Source of the DNA: CAYPHY01 sp964410625
Lineage (GTDB): Bacteria; Chloroflexota; Anaerolineae; Promineifilales; Promineifilaceae
Reading direction: 5' to 3'
Length of the DNA stretch: 64,000 nt
Assembly (NCBI GenBank): GCA_964410625.1
Contig: CAYPHY010000018.1
Coordinates: 1 to 64,000 of the forward strand
Shown: positions 8,650-15,769 of the stretch, in pieces
How positions within the stretch are numbered: the stretch's first letter is position 1
Layout: each line of letters starts with the position of its first letter
Notes under the pieces: generated by a model
What the model was told of the DNA's origin: nothing
Database searches by the model: none
What the model saw: the letters and a program-made list of their open reading frames with translations, nothing else
Position numbers and translations under genes: made by a program

Positions 8650-8738
8650 AAAAGATGCTCGTTACAACCGGTTGATGAAAGGGTACTATCACTTTATTTT
8701 TAGGGCAAGCGCAAGCGACTGTGGGCAAAAAATCGCCC

Positions 8739-8768
8739 TTGACAAGGCTGATCTATCCTTTTTATAAT
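8739..8768 (+). promoter_or_regulatory. sigma70-type promoter for the thrS transcript
   Basis: A perfect -35 TTGACA (8739-8744) and a perfect -10 TATAAT (8763-8768) are separated by 18 bases. It lies about 50-60 bases upstream of the predicted T-box stem I. The divergent sulfatase starts at 8649, so this promoter can only serve the thrS side. Confidence 0.85.
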
Positions 8769-8819
8769 GAAGACACAATTTCTTAAAATAAGGAATGCGT
8801 TGATTGGGACGAGTAGCTG

Positions 8820-9114
8820 TTGAGCGGTGCTAGAGAATGGACGGCCGTGGGCTGAAAGCCGCCAACACCTTTGAAACAGTGAAAACCCCCCAGGAGTGAT
8901 ATTCTGAACGGGAGAGGCAAACTATGCGTTGCCTCCTCTGGGCAGACCGATGAGTCTGCCCCCTAATAAGAAGTCCGGTTGGCCCCGTTATCGGCCGTAA
9001 TGAGAGAGTCACTTAATTAGAAACCCGGTTTTTTCTTAAAAACCGGGTTTCTAAAGAAGCTGGCTAATTTGGGTGGAACCGCGAGCGCCATCGCCCCAAT
9101 CGGGTGATGGCGCT
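8820..9114 (+). ncRNA. T-box riboswitch leader of thrS
   Basis: The conserved T-box element appears as TTTGGGTGGAACCGCG (about 9069-9083). It is preceded by AAGCTGGC for the antiterminator and directly followed by a terminator. Upstream there are several hairpins: GAGGCAA/TTGCCTC and GGGCAGA/TCTGCCC at about 8913-8961, and a 15-bp stem AGAAACCCGG.../...CCGGGTTTCT at about 9018-9053. T-box leaders sense uncharged tRNA through a specifier codon and through the tRNA acceptor end; uncharged tRNA favours read-through. An ACC (Thr) triplet in GAAAACC near 8881-8887 is a candidate specifier, but I could not fold stem I with certainty. The context upstream of threonyl-tRNA synthetase supports a tRNA-Thr sensor. 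Confidence 0.9.
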
Positions 9115-9119
9115 TTTTG
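9084..9119 (+). terminator. T-box intrinsic terminator
   Basis: The stem AGCGCCATCGCCC (9084-9096) pairs with GGGTGATGGCGCT (9102-9114) with one G-T pair, followed by a run of T. It overlaps the end of the T-box element, so antiterminator and terminator are mutually exclusive as in known T-box leaders. Confidence 0.9.
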
Positions 9120-9125
9120 TTTTTA

Positions 9126-9192
9126 GCAACGAATTTACGCAAATTTTCGCGAATTTGTTTTGAGTTCGCGAACATTCGCGTTCATTCGTTGC
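9126..9192. repeat. family D-like inverted repeat upstream of thrS
   Basis: GCAACGAAT (9126-9134) pairs with ATTCGTTGC (9184-9192), with inner GCGAA/TTCGC words. It lies between the terminator and the thrS start and could form a hairpin in the read-through transcript. Confidence 0.6.
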
Positions 9193-9225
9193 CAATTGTA
9201 AATATATGCGAGGTAATTTTTTAAT

Positions 9226-11055
9226 ATGGCAACAAATAACGGCGTCGCTTATGAAGAATCTGATTTGTATCGCATCCGGCACACGGCCGCCCATATCCTG
9301 GCTGAAGCGGTGTTGAGCCTTTTCCCAGAGGCCAAGCTGGCAATTGGCCCGCCGATTGAGGATGGCTTTTATTATGATTTTGACCTGGGACGTGATGAGA
9401 ACGGCAAGCCGATCACCTTTCAGCCGGAAGACCTGGAAGCGATTGAGCAAAAGATGAAGGAGTTGCTGAAGAAGAATGCGCGGCTGGAGCATTCGACGTT
9501 GCCGATTGACGAGGCACTGCAATTCTTCGCCGATCAACCATATAAAGTTGAGTTGATTGAGGAGCTGGCGGCCGGTAAGGTGGATGAAATGGGCAATCCG
9601 TCGGCCGAACCAGCCACCGAGGTCGGCCTTTACCGCCAACGCGACTTTGTGGATTTGTGTCGCGGGCCGCATGTGGCGGAGACACGTTACATTAAGGGCA
9701 ATGCGGTCAAGCTGCTGCGTACCGGTGGGGCGTATTGGCGCGGGGATGAGAAACGGCCGCAACTGCAACGCATCTATGGCACGGCCTGGCACAACAAAGA
9801 GGAACTCGACGACTATCTGAAGCGACTGGAAGAGGCCAGGGCGCGTGACCATCGTCGCCTGGGCAAGCAGCTGGGACTATTTCACATCTCCCAACTCGTC
9901 GGGCAAGGGTTGCCGCTGTGGTTGCCAAAAGGGGCGGTTCTACGTGAGACGCTGGAGAGCTTCCTGCGCCAGGCGCAACTGGACCGCGGCTATTTGCCGG
10001 TGATCACCCCCCACATCGGCAAGCTTGATCTCTATATCACCAGCGGTCATTATCCTTACTACAAAGATAGCCAGTATGCGCCGTTAGAGGTGGATGATGA
10101 ACGCTTCCTGCTGAAGCCGATGAACTGCCCGCACCACATCGAGATTTACAAGAGCGAACCGCGCAGCTACCGCGACTTGCCCTTGCGTTTGGCCGAGTTT
10201 GGCACGGTCTATCGTTACGAGCAAAGCGGCGAATTGACCGGACTGACCCGCGTGCGTGGCTTCACAGTGGACGACTCCCATCTCTTTGTCGCTCCCGACC
10301 AGCTTGAGGAGGAGTTCATTGGCGTGGTTGATTTGATCCAGTACGTCTTTCAGACGATGGGTTTCCACGACTTTCGCGCCCGGCTGGGAACGAATGATCC
10401 GGACAGCGACAAATATGCCGGTGCGCCGGAGATGTGGCAGCGGGGGATTGCGGCGATCCAGCACGCGGCCGATCGCGTGGGCATGAACTACACCGTCGAA
10501 GAGGGGGAGGCCGCCTTCTATGGCCCCAAGCTGGACTTCATCTTCCGTGATGTGTTGAAGCGCGAATGGCAATTGGGGACGGTGCAGGTGGACTTCTTGC
10601 TGCCGGAGCGTTTTGATCTGGAATTCACAGGCGAGGATGGCGAAAAGCACCGCCCGGTGATGATCCACCGCGCCCCCTTTGGTAGCATGGAGCGCTTTGT
10701 CGGCATTCTAATCGAGCATTTCAACGGCGCGTTTCCCCTCTGGCTGGCGCCGGTGCAGGTGGCGGTGATCCCCATTGCCGACCGGCATGTGGAGTATGCG
10801 CGACAGGTGGCAGCCGAACTCCGTGCCGCCCGTTTGCGTGTAGAAGTAGACGACAGCCAGGACCGCATGAACAAAAAGATCCGCAACGCCCAGTTGCAGA
10901 AAATCCCGTATATGCTGGTGATTGGCGATAAGGAAGTGGAAGCGGGGGCCGTTGCCGTCCGCACCCGCGACAACGAAGATCGCGGGCAGATTCCAGTGGC
11001 CGAATTTAAGCAGCAAGCGATCGATCTAGTCGCGGCGCGGTCACTGAGTCTATGA
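9226..11055 (+). CDS. thrS: threonyl-tRNA synthetase, first copy
   Basis: Charges tRNA-Thr in the cytoplasm. 609 residues. The protein starts directly at the editing (N2) domain; the TGS-like N1 domain of E. coli ThrRS is missing. Editing-site residues are present: H19/H23 in HTAAH, and C145/H149 in CRGPH. The class II core shows MNCPHH (zinc Cys), YRYEQSGELTGLTRVRGF (motif 2), a DDSH zinc His and IHRAPFGSMERF (zinc His with motif 3). The C-terminal anticodon-binding domain runs from about residue 500 to the end. It is the first gene behind the T-box leader. The start is an ATG with only weak Shine-Dalgarno sequence. A second, divergent copy follows 101 bp downstream. Confidence 0.96.
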   Translation: MATNNGVAYEESDLYRIRHTAAHILAEAVLSLFPEAKLAIGPPIEDGFYYDFDLGRDENGKPITFQPEDLEAIEQKMKELLKKNARLEHSTLPIDEALQFFADQPYKVELIEELAAGKVDEMGNPSAEPATEVGLYRQRDFVDLCRGPHVAETRYIKGNAVKLLRTGGAYWRGDEKRPQLQRIYGTAWHNKEELDDYLKRLEEARARDHRRLGKQLGLFHISQLVGQGLPLWLPKGAVLRETLESFLRQAQLDRGYLPVITPHIGKLDLYITSGHYPYYKDSQYAPLEVDDERFLLKPMNCPHHIEIYKSEPRSYRDLPLRLAEFGTVYRYEQSGELTGLTRVRGFTVDDSHLFVAPDQLEEEFIGVVDLIQYVFQTMGFHDFRARLGTNDPDSDKYAGAPEMWQRGIAAIQHAADRVGMNYTVEEGEAAFYGPKLDFIFRDVLKREWQLGTVQVDFLLPERFDLEFTGEDGEKHRPVMIHRAPFGSMERFVGILIEHFNGAFPLWLAPVQVAVIPIADRHVEYARQVAAELRAARLRVEVDDSQDRMNKKIRNAQLQKIPYMLVIGDKEVEAGAVAVRTRDNEDRGQIPVAEFKQQAIDLVAARSLSL

Positions 11056-11071
11056 GAAGAAGTAGTAATCA

Positions 11072-11133
11072 GTGATCCGTAATCGGTAATCGGTAATCGG
11101 ATGACCGCTGACCGCTGACCGATTACGGATCAC
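11072..11133. repeat. family C hairpin (GTAATCGGTAATCGG) between the two thrS genes
   Basis: A perfect 16-bp inverted repeat, GTGATCCGTAATCGGT (11072-11087) and ACCGATTACGGATCAC (11118-11133). The loop is built of further aatcggt and gaccgct units. There is no T-run, so it is not a standard terminator. The same words appear at 36858-36914 and 59299-59399. Confidence 0.8.
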
Positions 11134-11156
11134 CGATTACCTTCTAAAAAGCTGTC

Positions 11157-13049
11157 ATGTACGAAGAAATATCCTACGAACAAACAGACCTCTATCGCCT
11201 GCGGCACACGGCCGCCCACATCCTCGCCCAGGCGGTGTTGGAGCAATTTCCCGAAGCGAAACTGGGCATTGGCCCGCCGATTGCCGATGGCTTCTACTAC
11301 GATTTCGACCTCGGCCGGGATAAAAATGGCCGCCCGCGCACCTTCACGCCTGATGATCTGGAACAGCTGACCCGCCGGATGCGGCAGATCATCGCCGCCA
11401 ACTACCCAATTGTCGGCCGCGAAGTGACCCCCGCAGAAGCACGAGACCTATTCAAAGACCAACCTTACAAGCTGGAGCTAATTGACGACATCCTCAATGC
11501 CGACACGGATGAGTATGGTCAGCAAACCGAAACTCCCAATCTCCCAGTCTCTCAGTCTCCGGAAGAAGAGACTAAGAGACTAGAGATTGAGAGATTAGAG
11601 ACTAAGAGACTGACGACTTACCGCCAGGACAGTTTTGAAGACCTCTGCCGCGGGCCACATGTTGCCCATACCGGCGAAGTGCCGATTGATGGCTTTCAAC
11701 TGCTGTCCTCCTCTGGAGCGTATTGGCGCGGGGATGAGGGACGGCCGATGCTGCAACGTATCTACGGCACAGCCTGGCCCAGCAAGAAGGAGCTGAAACG
11801 CCACTTGCAACTGATGGAAGAGGCGAAGAAACGGGACCATCGTAAGCTCGGCCGTGAGTTAGAGATTTTTGTGATTGATGAGGAGATCGGTCCGGGACTG
11901 CCACTGTGGTTGCCGAATGGCAATGTTATGCGCGAGGAGTTGGAGAAGCTGGCGCAGGAGATGGAGGATGCGGCCGGTTATAAGCGTGTCTCCACGCCGC
12001 ATATCGCCAAGGAAGACCTCTATCTACGCAGCGGCCACCTGCCTTATTATGAGGAAGATATGTATGCGCCGATGGAGCGCGACGGCACGAGCTATTACCT
12101 GAAGCCGATGAACTGTCCCTTTCACCACAAAATCTACGCCAGTACGCCCCATAGCTATCGCGATCTGCCCCTGCGCCTGACTGAATATGGTATGGTCTAT
12201 CGTTATGAACAAAGTGGCGAACTGTTTGGCCTGATGCGCGTTCGCGCCGCCCAGCAAAATGACGCCCACATCTATTGCACTGAAGAGCAGATTGAAGAGG
12301 AGTTTATTGCCGTCGTTGATCTTTACCGCCACTACTTCAAGCTGTTCAACATTGACCGCTTTGTGATGCGGCTGAGCAAGCATAGCAAGGCGGGGTTAGG
12401 GGTGAAGTATGTGGACAATGAGCCGATGTGGTTGAAGATGGAAGGGCTGGTGCGCGATGTGATGCTGCGCCACAACGTGCCTTTTGTGGAAGCGGACGAT
12501 GAAGCCGCCTTCTATGGCCCGAAGATTGACGTGCAGATTTGGAGCGTGATCGGCCGCGAGTTCTCGCTCGCTACCAACCAGGTGGACTTTGCTGTGCCGG
12601 AACGTTTTAACCTGACCTATACCGACCAGGACGGCAAGCAAAAGATGCCTTACTGCATCCACCGCGCCCCCCTGGGTAGCCACGAACGCTTCATCGGCTT
12701 CCTGATCGAGCATTATGGGGGCAACTTCCCCGTCTGGCTCGCCCCGCAACAGGTACGGATCATCCCCATCACCGACGACCACCACGACTATGCGCGGCGG
12801 ATCGAAACGCAGTTGTGCGCGGCTGGGGTACGAGCGGCGGCCGATCTCGGCAGTGAACGCATGGGAGCCAAAATCCGCCAGGCACAGTTGATGCGTGTCC
12901 CCTACATGCTCATTGTCGGCGATCAGGAAATGGCAAACGAAACCGTCTCCATCCGCTATCGCAACGGAGAGCAACAAAACGACCAGCCTGTTGGCGAGTT
13001 TGTCGCCCATGTGCAGCAGCAGATTCAGACGAGATCGGCCGAGTTGTAA
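11157..13049 (+). CDS. threonyl-tRNA synthetase, second divergent copy
   Basis: 630 residues, colinear with the upstream copy and also lacking an N1/TGS domain. Editing residues H17/H21 and C164/H168 and zinc ligands (MNCPFH, NDAH, IHRAPLGSHERF) are kept. The motif after motif 2 reads LMRVRAAQQNDAH instead of the usual RVRGFTxDDAH, which changes residues near the active-site loop. An in-frame insertion of about 30 charged residues at about 124-155 is encoded by a family A repeat (11530-11615). The gene may be co-transcribed with the first thrS under the T-box. Possible roles are a stress or inhibitor-resistant isozyme or a specialised paralogue; the sequence alone does not decide. The ThrRS call is firm. 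Confidence 0.93.
   Translation: MYEEISYEQTDLYRLRHTAAHILAQAVLEQFPEAKLGIGPPIADGFYYDFDLGRDKNGRPRTFTPDDLEQLTRRMRQIIAANYPIVGREVTPAEARDLFKDQPYKLELIDDILNADTDEYGQQTETPNLPVSQSPEEETKRLEIERLETKRLTTYRQDSFEDLCRGPHVAHTGEVPIDGFQLLSSSGAYWRGDEGRPMLQRIYGTAWPSKKELKRHLQLMEEAKKRDHRKLGRELEIFVIDEEIGPGLPLWLPNGNVMREELEKLAQEMEDAAGYKRVSTPHIAKEDLYLRSGHLPYYEEDMYAPMERDGTSYYLKPMNCPFHHKIYASTPHSYRDLPLRLTEYGMVYRYEQSGELFGLMRVRAAQQNDAHIYCTEEQIEEEFIAVVDLYRHYFKLFNIDRFVMRLSKHSKAGLGVKYVDNEPMWLKMEGLVRDVMLRHNVPFVEADDEAAFYGPKIDVQIWSVIGREFSLATNQVDFAVPERFNLTYTDQDGKQKMPYCIHRAPLGSHERFIGFLIEHYGGNFPVWLAPQQVRIIPITDDHHDYARRIETQLCAAGVRAAADLGSERMGAKIRQAQLMRVPYMLIVGDQEMANETVSIRYRNGEQQNDQPVGEFVAHVQQQIQTRSAEL
11530..11615. repeat. family A repeat (GAGACTAAGAGACT) inside second thrS
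   Basis: The left arm (ctcccaatctcccagtctct) and right arm (agagactaagagactagaga) are inverted and imperfectly complementary. They encode a K/R/E-rich insertion (KRLEIERLETKRL) absent from the first copy. The same repeat is intergenic at 2771, 25055-25200, 26423-26489 and 36670. Confidence 0.85.
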
Positions 13050-13068
13050 CACGGGTTGGCAACCCGTG
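13050..13068. repeat. short perfect palindrome after second thrS
   Basis: CACGGGTTG, one unpaired base, then CAACCCGTG, followed by ctacagtt. It starts right after the stop codon. The same word pair (CGCGGGTTG ... CAACCCGCG ctacagttg) forms the outer arms of the repeat at 39834-39977. Confidence 0.7.
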
Positions 13069-13112
13069 CTACAGTTAGCGCGACGGAGAGCAGCAAAAAT
13101 TGAGGTATTAAA

Positions 13113-13421
13113 ATGAGCGAGCAAGAACTCTTGCCTCCAATTCATCCAGGCGAGATTCTCCAAGAGGAGTTTCTAGAGCCAATGGGCAACAGCCAATATC
13201 GGCTGGCGAAGGATATTGGTGTTCCGCCACGTCGAATCAATGAGATTGTGCATGGCAAACGTGGGATTACGGCCGATACAGCCTTAAGACTATCCCGTTA
13301 TTTCGGCTTATCGGAACGATTCTGGATGAATTTGCAGTCGCGATATGATCTAGAGATCGAAAAAGACCGCTTGAAAGGCAAATTGGAACAAGAGGTGAAG
13401 ATTCTAATAGTAACACAGTGA
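13113..13421 (+). CDS. higA: HigA-family antitoxin, without adjacent toxin
   Basis: 102 residues with an XRE-type helix-turn-helix in the HigA arrangement: PPIHPGEILQEEFLEPMG, then YRLAKDIGVPPRRINEIVHGKRGITADTALRLSRYFG, then WMNLQSRYDLE. HigA antitoxins repress their operon and neutralise the HigB mRNA interferase. HigB normally lies immediately upstream, but here the preceding gene is threonyl-tRNA synthetase and only a short palindrome separates them. No HigB motif is seen downstream either. It is thus an orphan antitoxin or a free transcriptional regulator. The start is an ATG preceded by GAGG. Confidence 0.88.
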   Translation: MSEQELLPPIHPGEILQEEFLEPMGNSQYRLAKDIGVPPRRINEIVHGKRGITADTALRLSRYFGLSERFWMNLQSRYDLEIEKDRLKGKLEQEVKILIVTQ

Positions 13422-13482
13422 GTTCTCAGACTACTTAACAATCTCGTTCCTACGGATAGAGTATTAATTGTTCAGGAGCCAC

Positions 13483-13947
13483 ATGATACAAGCTATAAAG
13501 CATTTGTTTAGTAAAGGCGACGCGGTGACAAGATCAAAAATTTACCTGATTGGATATGGTGGACGAACACCGGAGGAGATAGTAAATGTAGTGCACAAGG
13601 CCAACGGGGTGTTATTGGATGTTAGATATTCCACCAGAACAAGAAAAAAGGGATTTTCTAAGAAGGCCTTGGGGGAACGACTAAGCGATGATTATGCTCA
13701 CTTTCAGGAATGGGGTAACGAGAACTATAACAGCGAAGGGGGAATAAAGATCGCAGATTTTGATCAAGGGCTAAAGCGACTTAATGCAATAATGGATGAA
13801 GATTGGGACATAAAACGGCCGATTTTCCTAATGTGTGCCTGTAGCGATGGGGAGAATTGCCATCGGCGGGAAGTGGGCCAAAGACTTGCCAGGCATGGGT
13901 ATCAGGTGCAGGAATGGGTATGGGACGATAATGAGCCGGTCAGATAA
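13483..13947 (+). CDS. DUF488 family protein
   Basis: About 154 residues. The N-terminal strand IYLIGYGGRTPEEIV and LLDVRYSTRTRKKGFSKKAL match the DUF488 fold. The C-terminal CACSDGENCHRREVGQRLA contains the paired cysteines and CHR motif typical of the family. The biochemical role is unsettled; members often sit near redox or DNA-damage genes. An in-frame TTG at 13468 exists, but the ATG at 13483 is preceded by AGGAG, although only four bases away. The gene overlaps the peroxiredoxin start by 17 bases, suggesting translational coupling. Confidence 0.85.
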   Translation: MIQAIKHLFSKGDAVTRSKIYLIGYGGRTPEEIVNVVHKANGVLLDVRYSTRTRKKGFSKKALGERLSDDYAHFQEWGNENYNSEGGIKIADFDQGLKRLNAIMDEDWDIKRPIFLMCACSDGENCHRREVGQRLARHGYQVQEWVWDDNEPVR

Positions 13948-14497
13948 TCTCTACGAGTTACCAGAAAATATTCCTGTGCCGGTAGATGATGGCGCCGCGG
14001 CTCATCTGTCGGGGATGCGGTTGCCGTCTGTTCCCTTGCGTTCCACCAACGGCCGCACCATTGACCTCTCCACCCTACGCGGCCGCACGGTCGTCTATTG
14101 TTACCCGCGCACCGGTCAACCCGACCAGGAATCTCCAGTCGGTTGGGATGAAATCCCCGGCGCACGCGGCTGCACGCCCCAATCCTGTGCTTTTCGCGAC
14201 CATTATCAGGAGTTGCAAACCTTCGGAGCCGGTGTCTTTGGTCTTAGCACCCAGGACACCGATTATCAGCGGGAAGCGGCCGAGCGGCTGCATCTCCCCT
14301 TTGAACTACTCAGCGATCGCTCGCTCGCCTTCGCCCACGCGCTCAACCTGCCGACCTTTGCAGTCGAGGATATGGTACTGATCAAGCGACTAACGCTGAT
14401 TATCAATGATGGTGTGATTGAGAAGGTGTTCTATCCTGTCTTTCCGCCGGATCAGAATGCGGAAGAGGTACTTCGTTGGTTGGCACAGAATCGCTAA
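13931..14497 (+). CDS. peroxiredoxin, BCP/PrxQ-like
   Basis: About 188 residues, a thioredoxin-fold peroxidase that reduces hydroperoxides with an active-site cysteine. The core shows LPSVPLRSTNGRTIDLSTL, VVYCYPRTG, and GARGCTPQSCAFRDHYQEL. The last has the two cysteines spaced C-x4-C as in PrxQ, implying an intramolecular disulfide. GVFGLSTQDTDYQREAAERL follows. The start is taken at ATG 13931 (MSRSDNLYELPENI), inside the end of the DUF488 gene, with GGGA five bases upstream. The YPRTG replaces the common YPxDxTPGC order slightly, but the family is clear. Its stop overlaps the convergent BrnA-like gene by four bases. Confidence 0.87.
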   Translation: MSRSDNLYELPENIPVPVDDGAAAHLSGMRLPSVPLRSTNGRTIDLSTLRGRTVVYCYPRTGQPDQESPVGWDEIPGARGCTPQSCAFRDHYQELQTFGAGVFGLSTQDTDYQREAAERLHLPFELLSDRSLAFAHALNLPTFAVEDMVLIKRLTLIINDGVIEKVFYPVFPPDQNAEEVLRWLAQNR

Positions 14498-14757
14498 ACG
14501 GCCGTTGGGGCTAGAGCTTGTTGCACTTTCTCCTGTAGCCAGAGATTGACCAGGGTTTCTGCGCTAACGCCTCGCGCGGCCGCTACTTTCTCTATAGCAA
14601 CTAAGAGTTCACTTTCTATACGGATAGTGTCTCGTATTTCAAACGACACATCTGGCCTTGACGGCACGTCGAACTCAGTGAAATCATGCTCGTCCCAAAA
14701 CGTGCCAATCTCTTCATAGGTTGTCGCTTGTGAGATAGAGCTTTTATTTTCTGCCAT
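14494..14757 (-). CDS. BrnA/CopG-like antitoxin
   Basis: 87 residues. The motif TYEEIGTFWDEHDFTEF followed by a DVSFEI strand and a C-terminal ribbon-helix-helix-like segment is the pattern of BrnA/CopG antitoxins partnered with BrnT toxins. These bind their own promoter and neutralise the toxin. It is downstream of and overlaps the toxin gene by 14 bases, giving the toxin-first order typical of brnTA. The start is ATG. Confidence 0.82.
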   Translation of the reverse strand: MAENKSSISQATTYEEIGTFWDEHDFTEFDVPSRPDVSFEIRDTIRIESELLVAIEKVAAARGVSAETLVNLWLQEKVQQALAPTAV

Positions 14758-15031
14758 ACTGTCGCCTTTCTTTCCGATTCATGTCTCTTGCACTAATAAT
14801 GATTGCTGTTCGTGAATCAGGTTTATAGACGTAGAAGATCGCTAAATAACGGCCGTCAAAGCTTCGCCCAAATGCGGCGTAAACATCCTCTTCAGCAATA
14901 TGGCCACGCTCAACAAAACGAATGCGTGGTTGGTTTAAGAGAGTATGACGTGCTTCATCTAGGCTGACTCGATGCTTTACAAGCAGTTTTTCTTGTATTG
15001 TCAGCGGAATGATTATTTTATCGATCCGCAT
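14744..15031 (-). CDS. BrnT-like ribonuclease toxin
   Basis: 95 residues. The conserved BrnT features are a KH(R)VSLDEARHTL helix, an aspartate/glutamate region ERGHIAEEDVYAAFGRSFDGRYLAIFYVY, and the C-terminal SARDMNRKERRQYGRK. BrnT toxins have a RelE-like fold and cleave RNA. First gene of a two-gene operon with the BrnA-like antitoxin. The start is ATG. The upstream region 15032-15087 is A/T rich and probably holds the autoregulated promoter, but I see no clear hexamers. Confidence 0.82.
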   Translation of the reverse strand: MRIDKIIIPLTIQEKLLVKHRVSLDEARHTLLNQPRIRFVERGHIAEEDVYAAFGRSFDGRYLAIFYVYKPDSRTAIIISARDMNRKERRQYGRK

Positions 15032-15087
15032 TATGTTCTATTATAACACATGAGCAGTTTACAGGGGCTTTGTGAATGGTAGATAAA

Positions 15088-15510
15088 TTAATTGTTTGCA
15101 TAACCTTGCTCCCACGTCCGTTCAGGATCATGGTTGCGTAGGTCTATGCCAAAGTCCACGGCCGCTTTCAGTGCCATTAACACCGACACCCAACCAGCAT
15201 TGACCTCCGCATAATCCTCGGCTGTGATCCCCTCATCGGTCAGCGATAAATCTGTTCCTCCTTTACCATCGTCTTGCAAGATAAAGGTGGTGGTTGTGCC
15301 GCCATAATATTCAACACTGAAGCGGTGGGGCGGCTCTTGGACGAGGATACGGCCGCGCCAAAACTGCCCGCCGGGAAAGCGAAAGGCGATATACCCCTCT
15401 TCTTCAATTGCTTGTTCGGCCCAAAAGCGGGCGCGGCCGTTGTTGGTGGACAAGAAGGAGTAGACCTTCGATGGAGAAGATTGGAAGTGGATACGCCATT
15501 GAACTAACAT
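15088..15510 (-). CDS. SRPBCC/AHSA1-like domain protein
   Basis: About 140 residues. The fold signature of START/AHSA1 proteins is visible: IHFQSSPSKVYSFLSTNNGRARFW at the N-terminus, then WRGRILVQEPPHRFSVEYYGG and a TTTFILQDDGKGGTDLSLTDEG strand. A long C-terminal helix (GWVSVLMALKAAVDFGIDL) follows. Such proteins bind hydrophobic ligands or act as Hsp90 activators; no specific role can be assigned. I chose the ATG at 15510 because the 29 residues encoded upstream have no family character. Confidence 0.8.
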   Translation of the reverse strand: MLVQWRIHFQSSPSKVYSFLSTNNGRARFWAEQAIEEEGYIAFRFPGGQFWRGRILVQEPPHRFSVEYYGGTTTTFILQDDGKGGTDLSLTDEGITAEDYAEVNAGWVSVLMALKAAVDFGIDLRNHDPERTWEQGYANN

Positions 15511-15572
15511 ATACCGTATTAGACCATATTTCCTGTGAGCATACGAAACCAGTATGGGTGCACTTTTAGAGC

Positions 15573-15666
15573 GAACGCAGATTTTCGCTGATACCACGCG
15601 GATTTACGCTGATTTTTCTAAAAATCTGTGTGCAATTTCATTGCCCATCTGCGGTTATCTGTGTCC
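15573..15666. repeat. family E repeat with inverted parts
   Basis: Words cgcagattttcgctgat, acgcggatttacgctgattttt and aaaaatctgtgtgc...tctgcggttatctgtgt occur. The centre agaaaaat/ctaaaaatct allows partial hairpin formation. Confidence 0.55.
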
Positions 15667-15769
15667 TCTCTTCGGCTTTTACAAAAACTGCAAAGATAGT
15701 GTGAAACTATAGTCGGAGACATAAAAATTTGTTATACCATTAGCAGATGAGGTTCGACGGAGTATAAGG

